A stretch of 64,000 nt of DNA, taken from Anomaloglossus baeobatrachus. Its lineage: Eukaryota; Chordata; Amphibia; Anura; Aromobatidae. Below are positions 35,287-47,117 of the stretch, piece by piece. The position numbers were made by a program, and so were the translations under genes. The DNA is taken from assembly GCF_048569485.1 (NCBI RefSeq), contig NC_134357.1, positions 228,387,235 to 228,451,234 on the forward strand. The letters run 5' to 3'. Positions within the stretch are counted from its first letter, which is position 1. Each line of letters opens with the position of its first letter. The notes beneath the pieces were generated by a model that saw only the letters and a list, made by a program, of their open reading frames with translations, ran no database searches and was not told the origin of the DNA.

Positions 35287-36252
35287 GTGATTGTAGCCTT
35301 ACAGACTGTGCTGCTGATACCTACAAAATTTCATTTATTCTCTAATAATATCACTCTTAGCTGCATTTACCATAGGAAAAGGTGGTGGAGTGGGAATTGT
35401 GTCTAAAGGGGGCTTTACACGCTGCGACATCGCTAATGCGGAGTCGTTGGGGTCACGGAATTTGTGACGCACATCCGGCCGCATTAGCGATGTTGCTGCG
35501 TGTGACACCGATGAGCGATTTTGCATCGTTGCAAAAACGTGCAAAATCGCTCATCGGTGACATGGGGGTCCATTCTCGATTATAGTTACTGCAGCAGTAA
35601 CGATGTAGTTCGTCGCTCCTGCGGCAGCACACATCGCTATGTGTGACGCCGCAGGAACGAGGAAGCTCTCCTTACCTGCCTCCCGGCCGCTATGTGGAAG
35701 GAAGGAGGTGGGCGGGATGTTACGTCCCGCTCAGCTCCGCCCCTCCGCTTCTATTGGGTGGCCGCTCAGTGACGTCGCTGTGACGCCGCACGGACCGCCC
35801 CCTTAGAAAGGAGGCGGTTCACCGGTCACAGCGACGTCGCCGGGCAGGTAAGTATGTGTGATGGTTCTGGGCGATGTTGTGCAGCACGGGCAGCGATTTG
35901 CTCGTGTCGCGCAACAGATGGGGGCGGGTACCCACACTAGCGATATCGGGACCGATATCGCAGTGTGTAAAGTAGCCTTTACAGGCCTTTTGGCAGTGAT
36001 TCTAGCCTTACAGACTGTGGTGCTGATACCTAAAAAATGTCATTTATTCTCTAAAAATACCTCTGTTAGCTGCATTTACTGTAGGGCAAACGTCTGGAGT
36101 AGGGGTAGTGTATTAGAGGCCTGTAGGCAGTGATTGCAGCCTTACAGAGTGTGCTGCTGATACCTCAAACATTTCTTTTATTCTCTAATAATACCGCATC
36201 TAGCTGCATTTACAGAGCAAGCTGGTGGAGTAGGAATCGTTTCTTACAGTCC
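35287..36252. repeat. 136-bp tandem repeat, three units, the first separated by a MITE
   Basis: The unit beginning GTGATTGTAGCCTTACAGA occurs near 35287, 35997 and 36133. Units two and three are 136 bp apart. The MITE at 35407-35978 lies between the first and second. Confidence 0.75.
35407..35978. mobile_element. MITE of the TTTACACGC-ended family, copy 3
   Basis: Ends AGGGGGCTTTACACGCTGCG and inverted counterpart, with TAA on the left and TTA on the right. It sits inside the 136-bp tandem repeat. Confidence 0.75.
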
Positions 36253-39026
36253 TTTAGGCCTGCAACACACATCCTTGCCTCTGGTACGTGTTTGGTACGT
36301 TTTTGCACGTACCGGAGACACGTTGACCAATGTTACACTATGGTAGATGGCACACACACGTAAAATCACACGGAACGTGTGTCCGTGTCGTAAGTACGTG
36401 TGTGCGGTTTTCTACACGGACGACATGTCCGTTTTTGGCCGGCAGCACGCAGGCATGGACCCGCTATATTCTATGGGTCTGTGCCTGCACGGACCGCACA
36501 CGGAGTATGTCCGTGTTCAGCACGTATCGTCCGTGTCCGTTTTTAATCAAAAAATCTGAAACACTTGTTACCAATCTATTAGGTCAATTGTAGGCCATTA
36601 ATTCTGGCGCCAAACATACATTTCCTGTCTCATTTGCACGCCAGACAGCAGCTGGTCACCTGTCCTCTCACTGCAGGGGAACTTTGAGCTCAGAGAACAC
36701 CACAGGTACTGATAATGGCGCCCAGGATCGATACAGAGAGGCTGATTGGGGAAGTAGAGAGGCATCCAGAGCTGTGGGACACACGTGATGATGGGTACCA
36801 TGACAGGTTGATGGTGGAATGAGCATGGATGTCTGTGGCTGAACTAGTCTACCCCAGGAATGGATGGTCTCAATGCACCCCTGGAAGGAAAAATAGATAT
36901 GGTGAGTACAGATATTTGCATTACTTCTGTCTTTACCTACATCTGCTCATTCTGTAGGCAGAATCTAGCCATATTTGTATACTTTGTTTGGCATGTATTA
37001 ATTGGCCTGACTCATTTTGAGCTACACTGGAGATTCACAAACAGGATACTGTTGTTTCTTGGGCTTTAAAACTAATCCTTGTTGTTTTGTAGTAATGACA
37101 TCATGTGTATATGGGCTGAAAAGCACTTCATGCATGTACAAAAGGCATTTCAGGCTGGTCAAGCATCATTCAAACATGTGTTATTTTTTTTTTATAGGCT
37201 TTTTAAAGTGTGCTGTTAAGTGTCTATACATTAATCTTTTTTTGGTTTTTTTTTCATGCATTACCCTTGATGCCACCATGTCTGTAATGGTAACAGTAAT
37301 TTGTAGTTTGTAATGTACTAGATTTGCGTAACATATGGCACTTCATGGGTTTGTAGACATTTAGGGTCTCATGGCTTACTGATGGCATTTTATATATATA
37401 TATATATATATATTTTATTTTATTTTTTTTGCCAAGTTTAAAGTGATAAATGATTATACATTGGTTTAATCTGTGTAATGGTGAACTGGTTTACATCTTC
37501 GGGTTCATTGTGTTATTATGTCACTATATGATCGTCATGGGTTGTACTTTTAATCCACATGAATGTGTTAACCTAATTATTGAAATGTTTGCAAGACAAG
37601 ATCAATGTGCCTTTTTACATGGAAAATAATTTATTCTTGAGTTTAATATATTCTGTTCTTTTTGGAAACAGTGGATCTTGTGAAACGCCGTTGGCGGTCT
37701 GCACGTGACCAGTTCAGAACAGAATATAACCCAGTGCCAACCACAGCTGCAGCATCCAAAAAAAAATAATATGTCCATTATGAAAGACTCAGCTTCCTCA
37801 TGCCCATTATGGAAGTACAAAAGTAAGTTTTAACCATCATATCACATGGCAGTCTTTATTACAATGCACACAGTAATTTTTGTTTTTTTTCTTTTCACAA
37901 AAGTACAGAGGATAATCTAGAAGACAGTGAGGAGGCACAGTCAGCAGTCTTAACAGCTACAGCTACCTCTGCTTTCGAGATGGAGCCAACCTCCTACCAA
38001 CCACCCCTAATCCCCAACGCCAGCCAGCCAGACGCAGAAGAAATGTCATCTGATTTGGGTTTGGGAACAAGTCAATCCACTACTGTAATTCCAGGCCAGT
38101 CTACAGGGCAACAAAGTGGTCCTTCACCAGTTCTTTCAGAGAGTAGTCCACAGCAACAAACAGGCCCACAGCCAAGAATAACAACTAGTACCATGCGCAC
38201 AATAGCCCAATCTTTCCCTGGTCGCAGACATAGGCGTTTTGAAGATTTACGGTCCCTGCCTGAGATCATTGATACCAGAATAATACATGATGAATTCACT
38301 GATACCACAGAGTGATGGAGAGAGATTTTGCCGCTCCCTTCTCCCCCTCTTGCATTGGTCCAAGCAGATAGGCAGGACAGGTTAAGGGTGTCCTTAATAA
38401 CACTGATATCTGCTACCCAGCGTGAGCCCGAACCCATATATTGTTTTGAAGTGATTGAGCAATGGAGAGCTAATCCACGTGGCCCACACACAAACACAAC
38501 CCAACAAACTGTGGAACCCCAAACAGATGAACATTACTCAAATTCACAACTAAATACTGTAGTGCAATAAACACATATACAGTGGCCTTCTTCTTCTATG
38601 GGAAGTGATGTACACATTAGGCCAACAATTGTCCCACATCAAACTGGTACATTAATGATACAAAGGCCATCTCAACAGCCATCATTTAACCCACAAGGCC
38701 CACAACAGACACCAATACAATCCTCTTTTAGCTATCCAAGTAATGTTAGTAAATGTTCATAGACTACCTCAAATGATTCAATAACCAACATCCTACCATG
38801 TGCCTAATAATCCACAACAATAGTACTTTCAACATCAGCCTTACCCAACTAACTACACATACACACATACACAGCCTCTGCAAACACATCAATATGTACC
38901 ACCTACACTTGGTCTTCCATCTGCTCAAACAACTGCATCAATATTTGTTCCAAGTACAACAACTGTTACTAGTAGAAACACTGATCAGTCACTTACTACA
39001 ACATCTAGTGTTGTGCAGCCAATATA

Positions 39027-40670
39027 CAGTCATATGAAAAAGTTTGGGCACCCCTATTAATGTTAACCTTTTTTCTTTATAACAATTTGGGTTTTTGCAA
39101 CAGCTATTTCAGTTTCAAATATCTAATAAATGATGGACTCAGTAATATTTCTGGATTGAAATGAGGTTTATTGTACTAACAGAAAATGTGCAATCTGCAT
39201 TTAAACAAAATTTGATAGGTGCATAACTATGGGCACCCTTATCAATTTCTTGATTTGAACACTCCTAACTACTTTTTACTGACTTACTGAAGCACTAAAT
39301 TGGTTTTGTAACCTCATTGAGCTTTGAACTTCATAGGCAGGTGTATTCAATCATGAGAAAAGGTATTTAAGGTAGCCACTTGCAAGTTGTTCTCCTATTT
39401 GAATCTCCTATGAAGAGTGGCATCATGGGCTCCTCAAAACAACTCTCAAATGATCTGAAAACAAAGATTATTCAACATAGTTGTTCAGGGGAAGGATACA
39501 AAAAGTTGTCTCAGAGATTTAAACTGTCGGTTTCCACTGTGAGGAACATAGTAAGGAAATGGAAGAACACAGGTACGGTTCTTGTTAAGCCCAGAAGTGG
39601 GAGACCAAGAAAAATATCAGAAAGGCAGAGAAGAATGGTGAGAACAGTCAAGGACAATCCACAGACCACCTCCAAAGACCTGCAACATCATCTTGCTGCA
39701 GATGGTGTCACTGTACATCAGTCAACAATACAGCGCACTTTGCACAAGGAGAAGCTGTATGGGAGAGTGATGTGAAAAAAGCCGTTGCTGCAAGCACGCC
39801 ACAAACAGAGTCGCCTGAGGTATGCAAAAGCACATTTGGACAAGCCAGTTACATTTTGGAAGAAGGTCCTGTGGACTGATGAAACAAAGATTGAGTTGTT
39901 TGGTCATACAAAAAGGCGTTATGTATGGAGGCAAAAAAACGGCATTCCAAGAAAAGCACTTGCTACCCACAGTAAAATTTGGTGGAGGTTCTATCATGCT
40001 TTGGGGCTGTGTGGCCAATGCTGGCACCGGCAATCTTGTTAAATTTGAGGGTCGCATGGATTCAACTCAGTATCAACAGATTCTTGACAATAATGTGCAA
40101 GAATCAGTGACGAAGTTGAAGTTACGCAGGGGATGGATATTTCAGCAAGACAATGATCCAAAACACCGCTCCAAATCTACTCAGGCATTCATGCAGAGGA
40201 ACAATTACAATGTTCTGGAATGGCCATCCCAGTCCCCAGACCTAAATATTATTGAACATCTGTGGGATGATTTGAAGCGGGCTGTCCATGCTCGGCGACC
40301 ATCAAACTTAACTGAACTGGAATTGTTTTGTAAACAGGAATGGTCAAAAATACCTTCATCCAGGATCCAGGGACTCATTAAAAGCTACAGGAAGCGACTA
40401 GAGGCTGTGATTTTTGCAAAAGGAGGATCTACAAAATATTAATGTCACTTTTATGTTGAGGTGCCCATACTTTTGCACAGGTCAAATTTTGTTTAAATGC
40501 GGATTGCACATTTTCTGTTAGTACAATAAACCTCATTTCAATCCAGAAATATTACTGAGTCCATCAGTTATTAGATATATGAAACTGAAATAGCTGTTGC
40601 AAAAACCCAAATTGTTATAAAGAAAAAAGGTTAACATTAATAGGGGTGCCCAAACTTTTTCATATGACTG
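39027..40670 (+). mobile_element. Tc1-B: complete-length Tc1/mariner transposon
   Basis: 1644 bp with inverted repeats of about 200 bp (outer end CAGTCATATGAAAAAGTTTG) and TA on both sides (39025-39026, 40671-40672). It is inserted in the third exon of the Harbinger MADF gene. Its transposase is broken. A second copy of the same family is split around PLE-B at 42673 and 47502. Confidence 0.93.
39410..40442 (+). pseudogene. Tc1-B transposase, broken
   Basis: Starts MKSGIMGSSKQLSNDLKTKI and has a helix-turn-helix region with the GRPR motif (KPRSGRPRKIS). The catalytic residues are in LWTDETKIELF, FQQDNDPKHRS and NIIEHLWDDLK, and the end is FAKGGSTKY. A stop lies at about 39773-39775, and a frame change lies near 39.94 kb within the WRQKN region. 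The domains are otherwise well kept, so the loss is recent. Confidence 0.9.
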
Positions 40671-41510
40671 TATTCAGTAGGTGTCAATGCAATGGAGACT
40701 ACACAGGAAAGCATCACTAGCCTAGAGGATTTAGTTGACTCATAATTTGATAATGTATGCATTGTTAAACATTTTGTTATGTTTTTAGGGTTATTGCTGG
40801 TCTCAAAACATTTCAAAATGTTAAACATTAATAACTCTATATGCATGGGGTAATTTTTGTCATTATGTTTCCAAAAATTCAACAGAAAGTTAATCTATCA
40901 CTTCATAAACATTACCGGCCTGTAAGAATGTTGCCTTGCTCTGGACATGGTGTTTAGTAAATCCATTAGACAAAACTGTGTTTAGTGAAAAAATGCACGC
41001 ACATAAACTACTACACTAGCATTCAAACACCTTTATTACTAAAAATCCAGCCATTATGCAGTATCTGCATATGGTCTGGTCCCATACTTGTATTCCAATA
41101 GTGTCAAACAAATCATGTTTGTGTGACATTATTGCATAATACAGTATGGTGTTTTGTATGGGATTATGTCCCTGATAAAATTCGTTAAAAAAAATAATAG
41201 AATACAGTGTGTTTTGCAAAAGAAAAAAGACATACATAGGTACAATAAACAATCTGGACTACTATTTTTGAAATAATTGGGCAATTTTTTTATTAGTCAG
41301 GTACATTCAGTAGTAATGTCACTGACAAAGCAATATTTACTAAGTTTTTTACCAAAAAAACAACTCACAATAGGTTATTGGTAGCACAAACACAACAAAA
41401 CAACAAAATACACCAAAAAATATACCTATGTATGGGGATTTTCTATTTTGTATTACATATGTGTTTGTAATTATGTAACCGAGAGATAACAATATATAAC
41501 AATGTCAAAT

Positions 41511-42404
41511 TTATACATGGCTATGGCGATTTAAACTAAAATAATCTTTAAACTGATTCCTCACTTGTAGACCAGAAGAGGACAAATTGGTTCTAATAGT
41601 ACCATTATTTACAAATGGGGCATTTAAAACAGGCAACTCTTCAATGTCTTCGTCATTGCTTTCATATTGTCTCTTTAGTAAAGGAGTCATTGCTTTCATG
41701 TAGCTTTCATGACAGCCTTGACGGTGGTTGGTTGGAGTTGGATGGTGGTTTGATAAATGCGTTATCTTGAGGCCAAAATGCCAAAGGCACGTTCAACATA
41801 GCAACGTGCTCTTGCCAAGTTGCTATTAAATTGGGCTTTTTATCTGTCCAGCCCCCTTCTGGGATATGGACGCATCAAATGCCTTGACAATGCAAACCCC
41901 TGATCTGCAACCATGACAAAAGGTAAAATAGGCCCATTAGTACCAGGCAATGGTCTTGGTGCAGGCAAACTTAAACTATCAGACATTAATCGTCTTGCTA
42001 AACGTGAGCTTCAGAAAATGCGCGCATCTGAGGCACTGCCATAGGCCCCAATATCAGCAAAAACAAAGCAGTAGTTTGTATCTACCATGGCCAATTTAAC
42101 TACAGAAAAAAACTTGTGAAAATTAAAATATCTTGATGCAGAGTTAGGTGGTTTCTTCACTCTAATGTGCTTTCCGTCAATGGCGCCAATACAATTTGGG
42201 AAAATTGTTTTCTCCAAAAATTCGGCCGAAATGTGCATCCAATCCTGTGTTGTTGGCTGCTGCATGACATGATGCCTAAGGGTCTCCCATAGCACAGTGC
42301 AGGTATGCAGGATTATCTTGCCTATTGTAGACCTTCCCAATAAGAATTCGAAATGTAGATGGATTGCCCAGTTGCAAGGTAACTGAAATTGAAACGGAAC
42401 AAGA
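41511..42404 (-). pseudogene. Harbinger (HARBI1-like) DDE transposase, broken
   Basis: On the minus strand, after a splice-acceptor-like TTTCAG near 42.41 kb, it reads LATGQS, then (frame change near 42.36 kb) LLGRSTIGKIILHTC, FPNCIGAIDGKHIRVKKP with the first catalytic D, FADIGAYGSASDARIF with the second, then HLMRPYPRRGLDR, RARCYVERAFGILASR and a tail ending QFKDYFSL. Several stops follow ARIF, so it is not functional. It pairs with the MADF gene as the second Harbinger protein. Confidence 0.85.
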
Positions 42405-42669
42405 CATTACTTTGTGTAATCATTACAGTTAGTTTTCAATACAAATATTTGTGTCATGCAATGGCTGGCAACATACTCTGTATGACTATTATTTTATTGG
42501 TTTTGTGGTTAAAACATATCTGTTGATATTTACTTTCCATATTGGAAACAAATACACTAATCTGTTTAATAAACAAGATTGTTTGATGTTTGTCTCTTGC
42601 ATCTTAAATCTTTTTAGCCATAGAATGGTATGTGTAAGCACTCAGACCATTATCATTGTTTACAATGAG

Positions 42670-42684
42670 TTTACAGTCATATGA
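42670..42684. repeat. 15-bp target duplication of PLE-B (left copy)
   Basis: TTTACAGTCATATGA here recurs at 47498-47512. The string is the TA target plus the first 11 bases of a Tc1-B terminal repeat, so PLE-B landed inside an existing Tc1-B end. Confidence 0.85.
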
Positions 42685-42777
42685 TGCAAGGAAAAAAAAA
42701 AAATGCACGGTTTCGCTGCGCTGCTCAGAAAGGTAGTGATAAGGTTATTTGGGATGTAGATTTATTAATTATTTACA

Positions 42778-42825
42778 TGCCACTACGCGTTTCAGGGGTA
42801 CAACCTCCCCCTTCCTCAGGTAGCA
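42778..42825 (-). ncRNA. Hammerhead-like ribozyme motif of PLE-B, left arm
   Basis: On the minus strand: stem I TGCTAC, core CTGAGGA, five-pair stem II (AGGGG with CCCCT), GAAA, minimal stem III ACGCGT, cleavage base A, then GTGGCA pairing with stem I (six pairs, one G-U). All conserved core positions fit the hammerhead consensus. Confidence 0.72.
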
Positions 42826-43793
42826 GTAAAATGCAGGAAAATCAAATCTTAAATACACAAACTGGATGAAGAGAAAAAAAAAAAAAAGAAGAAGAGAATC
42901 CTTATTCCCTTAATCAGATTGAATCCCCATCGGGGTGGGATCATTCAGACAGGATTAGGAAGGCTCTCCCCTAGAAGATACCGATCTTTTGCATTCATAA
43001 AAAAACAATTGTATATACGGGTTTACAAAAAACACCAATACATAATGAAATAAAATGTGCATTAAAAACATTGATAAAAGACAATAAATGTGTATTTTGC
43101 CTCCATTTGGTGCAATGCATGTGTGATGCCATATTGGCAATATGGGGAGTGACTAAAAAACAGGAAGGTTACTGTTAGTTAAAAAAGTGATGATATAAAA
43201 TCAATATAGAGACCCAACTGATTTTCCATGTGAATTTTCATAAAAAAGACTGTTTTGGATAAAAAATTCTTTCGGAAAGATTAAAAAGCTATATATGTAA
43301 AAATAAATTGGAAAGGAACTTTTGATAAAAATGTTGTTCCCAATCGGAGACTAAATTAAATTATTTGACTGGAGCTGACATACCAATATACGTTAAAAAT
43401 AGGGTAAATTCATATGGAGAAAATTATATGGAGAAAATTATAATTAGTTAGTATGAGAATATAAAAGGGGTAAAATGGAGGATTGGAAAAGGAAGGAAAG
43501 ATGAATCCAAAAGATGGAAAGAGGAAAAAAAGCAAAAAAAACAAAACAATATAAATAAATAAAAAAAAAAAAAAAATATAATAAATAATAATAAAAAAAA
43601 AAAAAGAAAAGAAAGAGGAAAATTAAACCAAAATAGGGAATAAAAAAAAAAAAAAAGAGGTATAATAAATAGTTCATTCCCTATGCAACAATGTGGGGAT
43701 TGGGTGGTTAAATATTGAATTAATGATTTTCAAATATGAGTTTTCAAATTAAGGTTTTTTCTGTAATGGTATTCTGATCCCTCTTATTTAGAC

Positions 43794-44090
43794 CTATTTT
43801 ACTCGCTCTGTCATTATATTTAGACCTTCAGGATGTAGGGTGGCTAGTTTAAATATCCAAAAGGATTCCCGCTCCATTAGCTTCCAGTATCTGTCCATAT
43901 TATCTGTCATGATTTCTTCAATGATTACTGTTTTAAAGGTGTCACTGTCCTTATTGTGTTCACACAAAAAATGTTTTGTAAGACTGTGTGTAAGTAGACC
44001 ATGGTGGATGTTGTATCTGTGACCATTTAGCCTGTTGTGTAACATTTGTGTTGTACGACCTACGTATTGTAGGCCGCAGGGACATTCCAA
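43794..44090 (-). pseudogene. PLE-B GIY-YIG endonuclease, left copy
   Basis: Reads MECPCGLQYVGRTTQMLHNR, then NGHRYNIHHGL, FLCEHN and a tail ending GLNIMTERVK. The CPCGLQYVGRTTQ block is the GIY-YIG core of Penelope-like nucleases. Its frame is separated from the reverse transcriptase by a small deletion near 44.09-44.10 kb. The right-arm copy keeps the original sequence there. Confidence 0.85.
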
Positions 44091-45535
44091 CAGATCATAT
44101 AGGAGGTGGTACAGGTAAGGTGTTGCTTTATAGAAAATTCTTCCCCCGTGATGTTGGACTTGAATAAATGTGTACCTTGTTTCAGTGTTTTACAACATAG
44201 GCACCTTGGTTGGCCACAGCGGAAATTCCCTACTGGTTTTTTGATGTCTGACTCCTTCAGGGACACGGTACATTTCTCATTAAATATTTTACTAGGGGCA
44301 ATCATGCTTTTTAAATTTCTGTTTCTACGGAACACTACCTTCGGTTTATTGGGTAGGATCCCCGAGAGAATTTTGTCATTTTTCAGGATATACCAATATC
44401 TGCTTACCAGCTCCTTTACCTTTCTGTATGAATCAGTGTAAGTGGTTACCAGGCAGCTCTTGTATCCAGTGTTTGCCCTACTCTCCTCCAGGCCCCTTTC
44501 CTCAATCTTGGACAGGCACTTGTCCTGATCCAATTTCGAACTTTTCTGAAAGGCATCAGCCAATATTTTACTAGGATAGCCTTTGCTCCTAAATCTGGTC
44601 CGTAATATTTTGGCTTCGGCTCTAAAGGATTCCACATTCGTACAGTTCTTCCTAATACGCCAGTATTGGCCGTACGGAATATTCCTGATCCAGGTGGGAA
44701 GGTGACTGCTGGAAAACTCTAGATAACTGTTGACATCCACCTTTTTAAAGAAAGTTGAAGTTTCAATGGTGGATGTTTCATTGAATTGGATATTTAGATC
44801 CAAGAATTGGATAGAGTCTCGGGAGATGGTGGCTGTAAAACTTAGTCCCCACTCATTCTGGTTTAGTGAGTTGATGAAGGTTACCGCACTCTCCTCGGAC
44901 CCTGACCAAATAAAAAACAGGTCATCTATGAACCTGCGATAGAAGGTTATGTTCCCCATGGCTAGAGGGGACCGTGCGATGTGGAGGGACTCGAAACACC
45001 CCATGTATAAATTAGCATAACTCGGGGCGAATCTCGACCCCATCGCACAGCCCCTCAACTGACGGTAAATATTGCCCTCAAAAGTGAAAATGTTATGGTT
45101 TAGTATGAACTCAATAGATTGTAGGATGAACTCCCTCTGTGGAGATGGGAGGGTGTTATCCGCAGCCAAATAGGAGTCCACACTCTTCAACCCAAGCCCA
45201 TGGTCTATATTTGAATATAGTGCGGATACATCTAGGGTGAAGAACAGGCAGTTGGGAGTTGCGGGGAGTGTTTTAAGAAGGCTGATTAAATGAGAAGAGT
45301 CCCTAAGATGGGAGTCTAGTCGGCCCACATATTTTTGTAAAAATAAATCAATGTAATGTGATAAGTTTGCCGTGATGGAGTTGATTCCAGATATTATTGG
45401 TCTGCCCGGTGGGTTGGTTAGGGACTTGTGAATTTTTGGGAGAAAATAATAATGAGGTAAGGAGTAGTGTTTGATCTCTAAATATTGCTTCTCTCTCTCG
45501 TTTAGGATCCTCTCCTCACTTGCCTTTTTAATCAT
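44060..45535 (-). pseudogene. PLE-B reverse transcriptase
   Basis: 491 residues open from MIKKASEERILNEREKQYLE. The motifs are in order: YYFLPKIHKS, GRPIISG, LDVSALYSNID, RGCAMGSRFAPSYANLYMG, and the catalytic RRFIDDLFFIW. A thumb and a cysteine linker (CGQPRCLCCKTL) follow. The N-terminal GLSFAPT-type region is missing, so this copy is 5'-truncated at the inversion junction. The frame ends in altered sequence (CWNVPAAYNT) where the nuclease should start. Confidence 0.9.
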
Positions 45536-45665
45536 GATTTTATAATGATGAAAATACTCACAAGATGGATCTTTTTCTAGGGCTTCATAATATTTACTGT
45601 CCTCCAGCTGTTTTGTCCCTTCATTAATGTACCAGCCCTAGAAAAAGATCCATCTTGTGAGTATT

Positions 45666-46007
45666 ATAAAGCAACACCTTACCTGTACCACCTCCTATGT
45701 GATCTATCTGTTGGAATGTCCCTGCGGCCTACAATACGTAGGTCGTACAACACAAATGTTACACAACAGGCTAAATGGTCACAGATACAACATCCACCAT
45801 GGTCTACTTACACACAGTCTATCAAAACATTTTTTGTGTGAACACAATAAGGACAGTGACACCTTTAAAACAGTAATCATTGAAGAAATCATGACAGATA
45901 ATATGGACAGATACTGGAAGCTAGTGGAGCGGGAATCCTTTTGGATATTTAAACTAGCCACCCTACATCTTGAAGGTCTAAATATAATGACGGAGCGAGT
46001 AAAATAG
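45666..46007 (+). CDS. PLE-B GIY-YIG endonuclease, right-arm copy (partial protein)
   Basis: Reads through KQHLTCTTSYVIYLLECPCG and LQYVGRTTQ to LNIMTERVK with no break. It keeps the continuous transition from linker to nuclease that the left copy has lost, but it has no reverse transcriptase upstream. It is an orphan domain, and there is no sign it is expressed. Confidence 0.75.
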   Translation: MKQHLTCTTSYVIYLLECPCGLQYVGRTTQMLHNRLNGHRYNIHHGLLTHSLSKHFLCEHNKDSDTFKTVIIEEIMTDNMDRYWKLVERESFWIFKLATLHLEGLNIMTERVK

Positions 46008-46976
46008 GTCTAAATAAGAGGGATCAGAATACCATTACAGAAAAAACCTTAATTTGAAAACTCATATTTGAAAATCATTAATTCAATATTTAACCACCCA
46101 ATCCCCACATTGTTGCATAGGGAATGAACTATTTATTATACCTCTTTTTTTTTTTTTTTATTCCCTATTTTGGTTTAATTTTCCTCTTTTTTCTCTTTTT
46201 TTTATTATTTATTATATATTTTTTTTTTAATTTTTTTTTTATTTATTTATATTGTTTTTTTTTTTTTTTTTGTTTTTTTTTTCCTCTTTCCATCTTTTGG
46301 ATTCATCTTTCCTTCCTTTTCCAATCCTCCATTTTACCCCTTTTATATTCTCATACTAACTAATTATAATTTTCTCCATATAATTTTCTCCATATGAATT
46401 TACCCTATTTTTAACGTATATTGGTATGTCAGCTCCAGTCAAATAATTTAATTTAGTCTCCGATTGGGAACAACATTTTTATCAAAAGTTCCTTTCCAAT
46501 TTATTTTTACATATATAGCTTTTTAATCTTTCCGAAAGAATTTTTTATCCAAAACAGTCTTTTTTATGAAAATTCACATGGAAAATCAGTTGGGTCTCTA
46601 TATTGATTTTATATCATCACTTTTTTAACTAACAGTAACCTTCCTGTTTTTTAGTCACTCCCCATATTGCCAATAATCACACATGCATTGCACCAAATGG
46701 AGGCAAAATACACATTTATTGTCTTTTATCAATGTTTTTAATGCACATTTTATTTCATTATGTATTGGTGTTTTTTGTAAACCCGTATATACCATTGTTT
46801 TTTTATGAATGCAAAAGATAGGTATCTTCTAGGGGAGAGCCTTCCTAATCAACTAATTGTCTGAATGATCCCACCCCGATGGGGATTCAATCTGATTAAG
46901 GGAATAAGGATTCTCTTCTTTTTTTTTTCTCTTCATCCAGTTTGTGTATTTAAGATTTGATTTTCCTGCATTTTAC

Positions 46977-47024
46977 TGCTACCTGAGGAAGGGGGAGGTT
47001 GTACCCCCGAAACGCGTAGTGGCA
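46977..47024 (+). ncRNA. Hammerhead-like ribozyme motif of PLE-B, right arm
   Basis: TGCTAC (46977-46982), CTGAGGA (46983-46989), stem II GGGGG/CCCCC with the AGGTTGTA loop, GAAA (47009-47012), stem III ACGCGT, cleavage base A47018, then GTGGCA (47019-47024). Same design as the left arm. Confidence 0.72.
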
Positions 47025-47117
47025 TGTAAATAATTAATAAATCTATATCCCAAATAACCTTATCACTACCTTTCTGAGCAGCGCAGCGAAACCGTGCATT
47101 TTTTTTTTTTCTTGCAT

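Larger units (their letters stand above)
36715..40745 (+). pseudogene. Harbinger MADF-domain protein gene, three exons, split by Tc1-B
   Basis: Exon 1 (36715-36901) encodes MAPRIDTERLIGEVERHPEL, the start of a MADF DNA-binding domain, and ends at GTGAGT. Exon 2 (37672-37822) continues it with VDLVKRRWRSARDQFR and RLSFLMPIMEVQK and ends at GTAAGT. Exon 3 starts near 37912 (DNLEDSEEAQSA), is Gln/Pro/Thr-rich, and after removing Tc1-B (39027-40670) finishes METTQESITSLEDLVDS with a stop at 40743-40745. Exon 1 has an in-frame TGA, exon 2 a shift in its A run, and exon 3 a shift near 38.31 kb plus stops (one near 38.82 kb). The gene is dead. Such proteins carry Harbinger transposase to the nucleus and bind the ends. 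Confidence 0.8.
36257..42684. mobile_element. PIF/Harbinger element, decayed, with both of its genes
   Basis: The left end is GGCCTGCAACACACATCC after a TTA (36254-36256). A plus-strand MADF-domain gene (36715-40745) and a minus-strand transposase (41511-42404) converge, the two-gene layout known for PIF/Harbinger. A Tc1 lies in the MADF coding region, and a Tc1 fragment plus PLE-B follow the transposase end. The matching right terminal repeat is not found, so the right boundary is only where foreign DNA starts. Confidence 0.75.
45663..47117 (+). repeat. PLE-B inverted arm (plus-strand copy of the 3' part)
   Basis: Reverse-oriented copy of 42690-44132, including T-rich tracts near 46.14-46.29 kb and the ribozyme motif. 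The arms differ by a few short indels and scattered substitutions, mostly in homopolymers. Confidence 0.9.
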
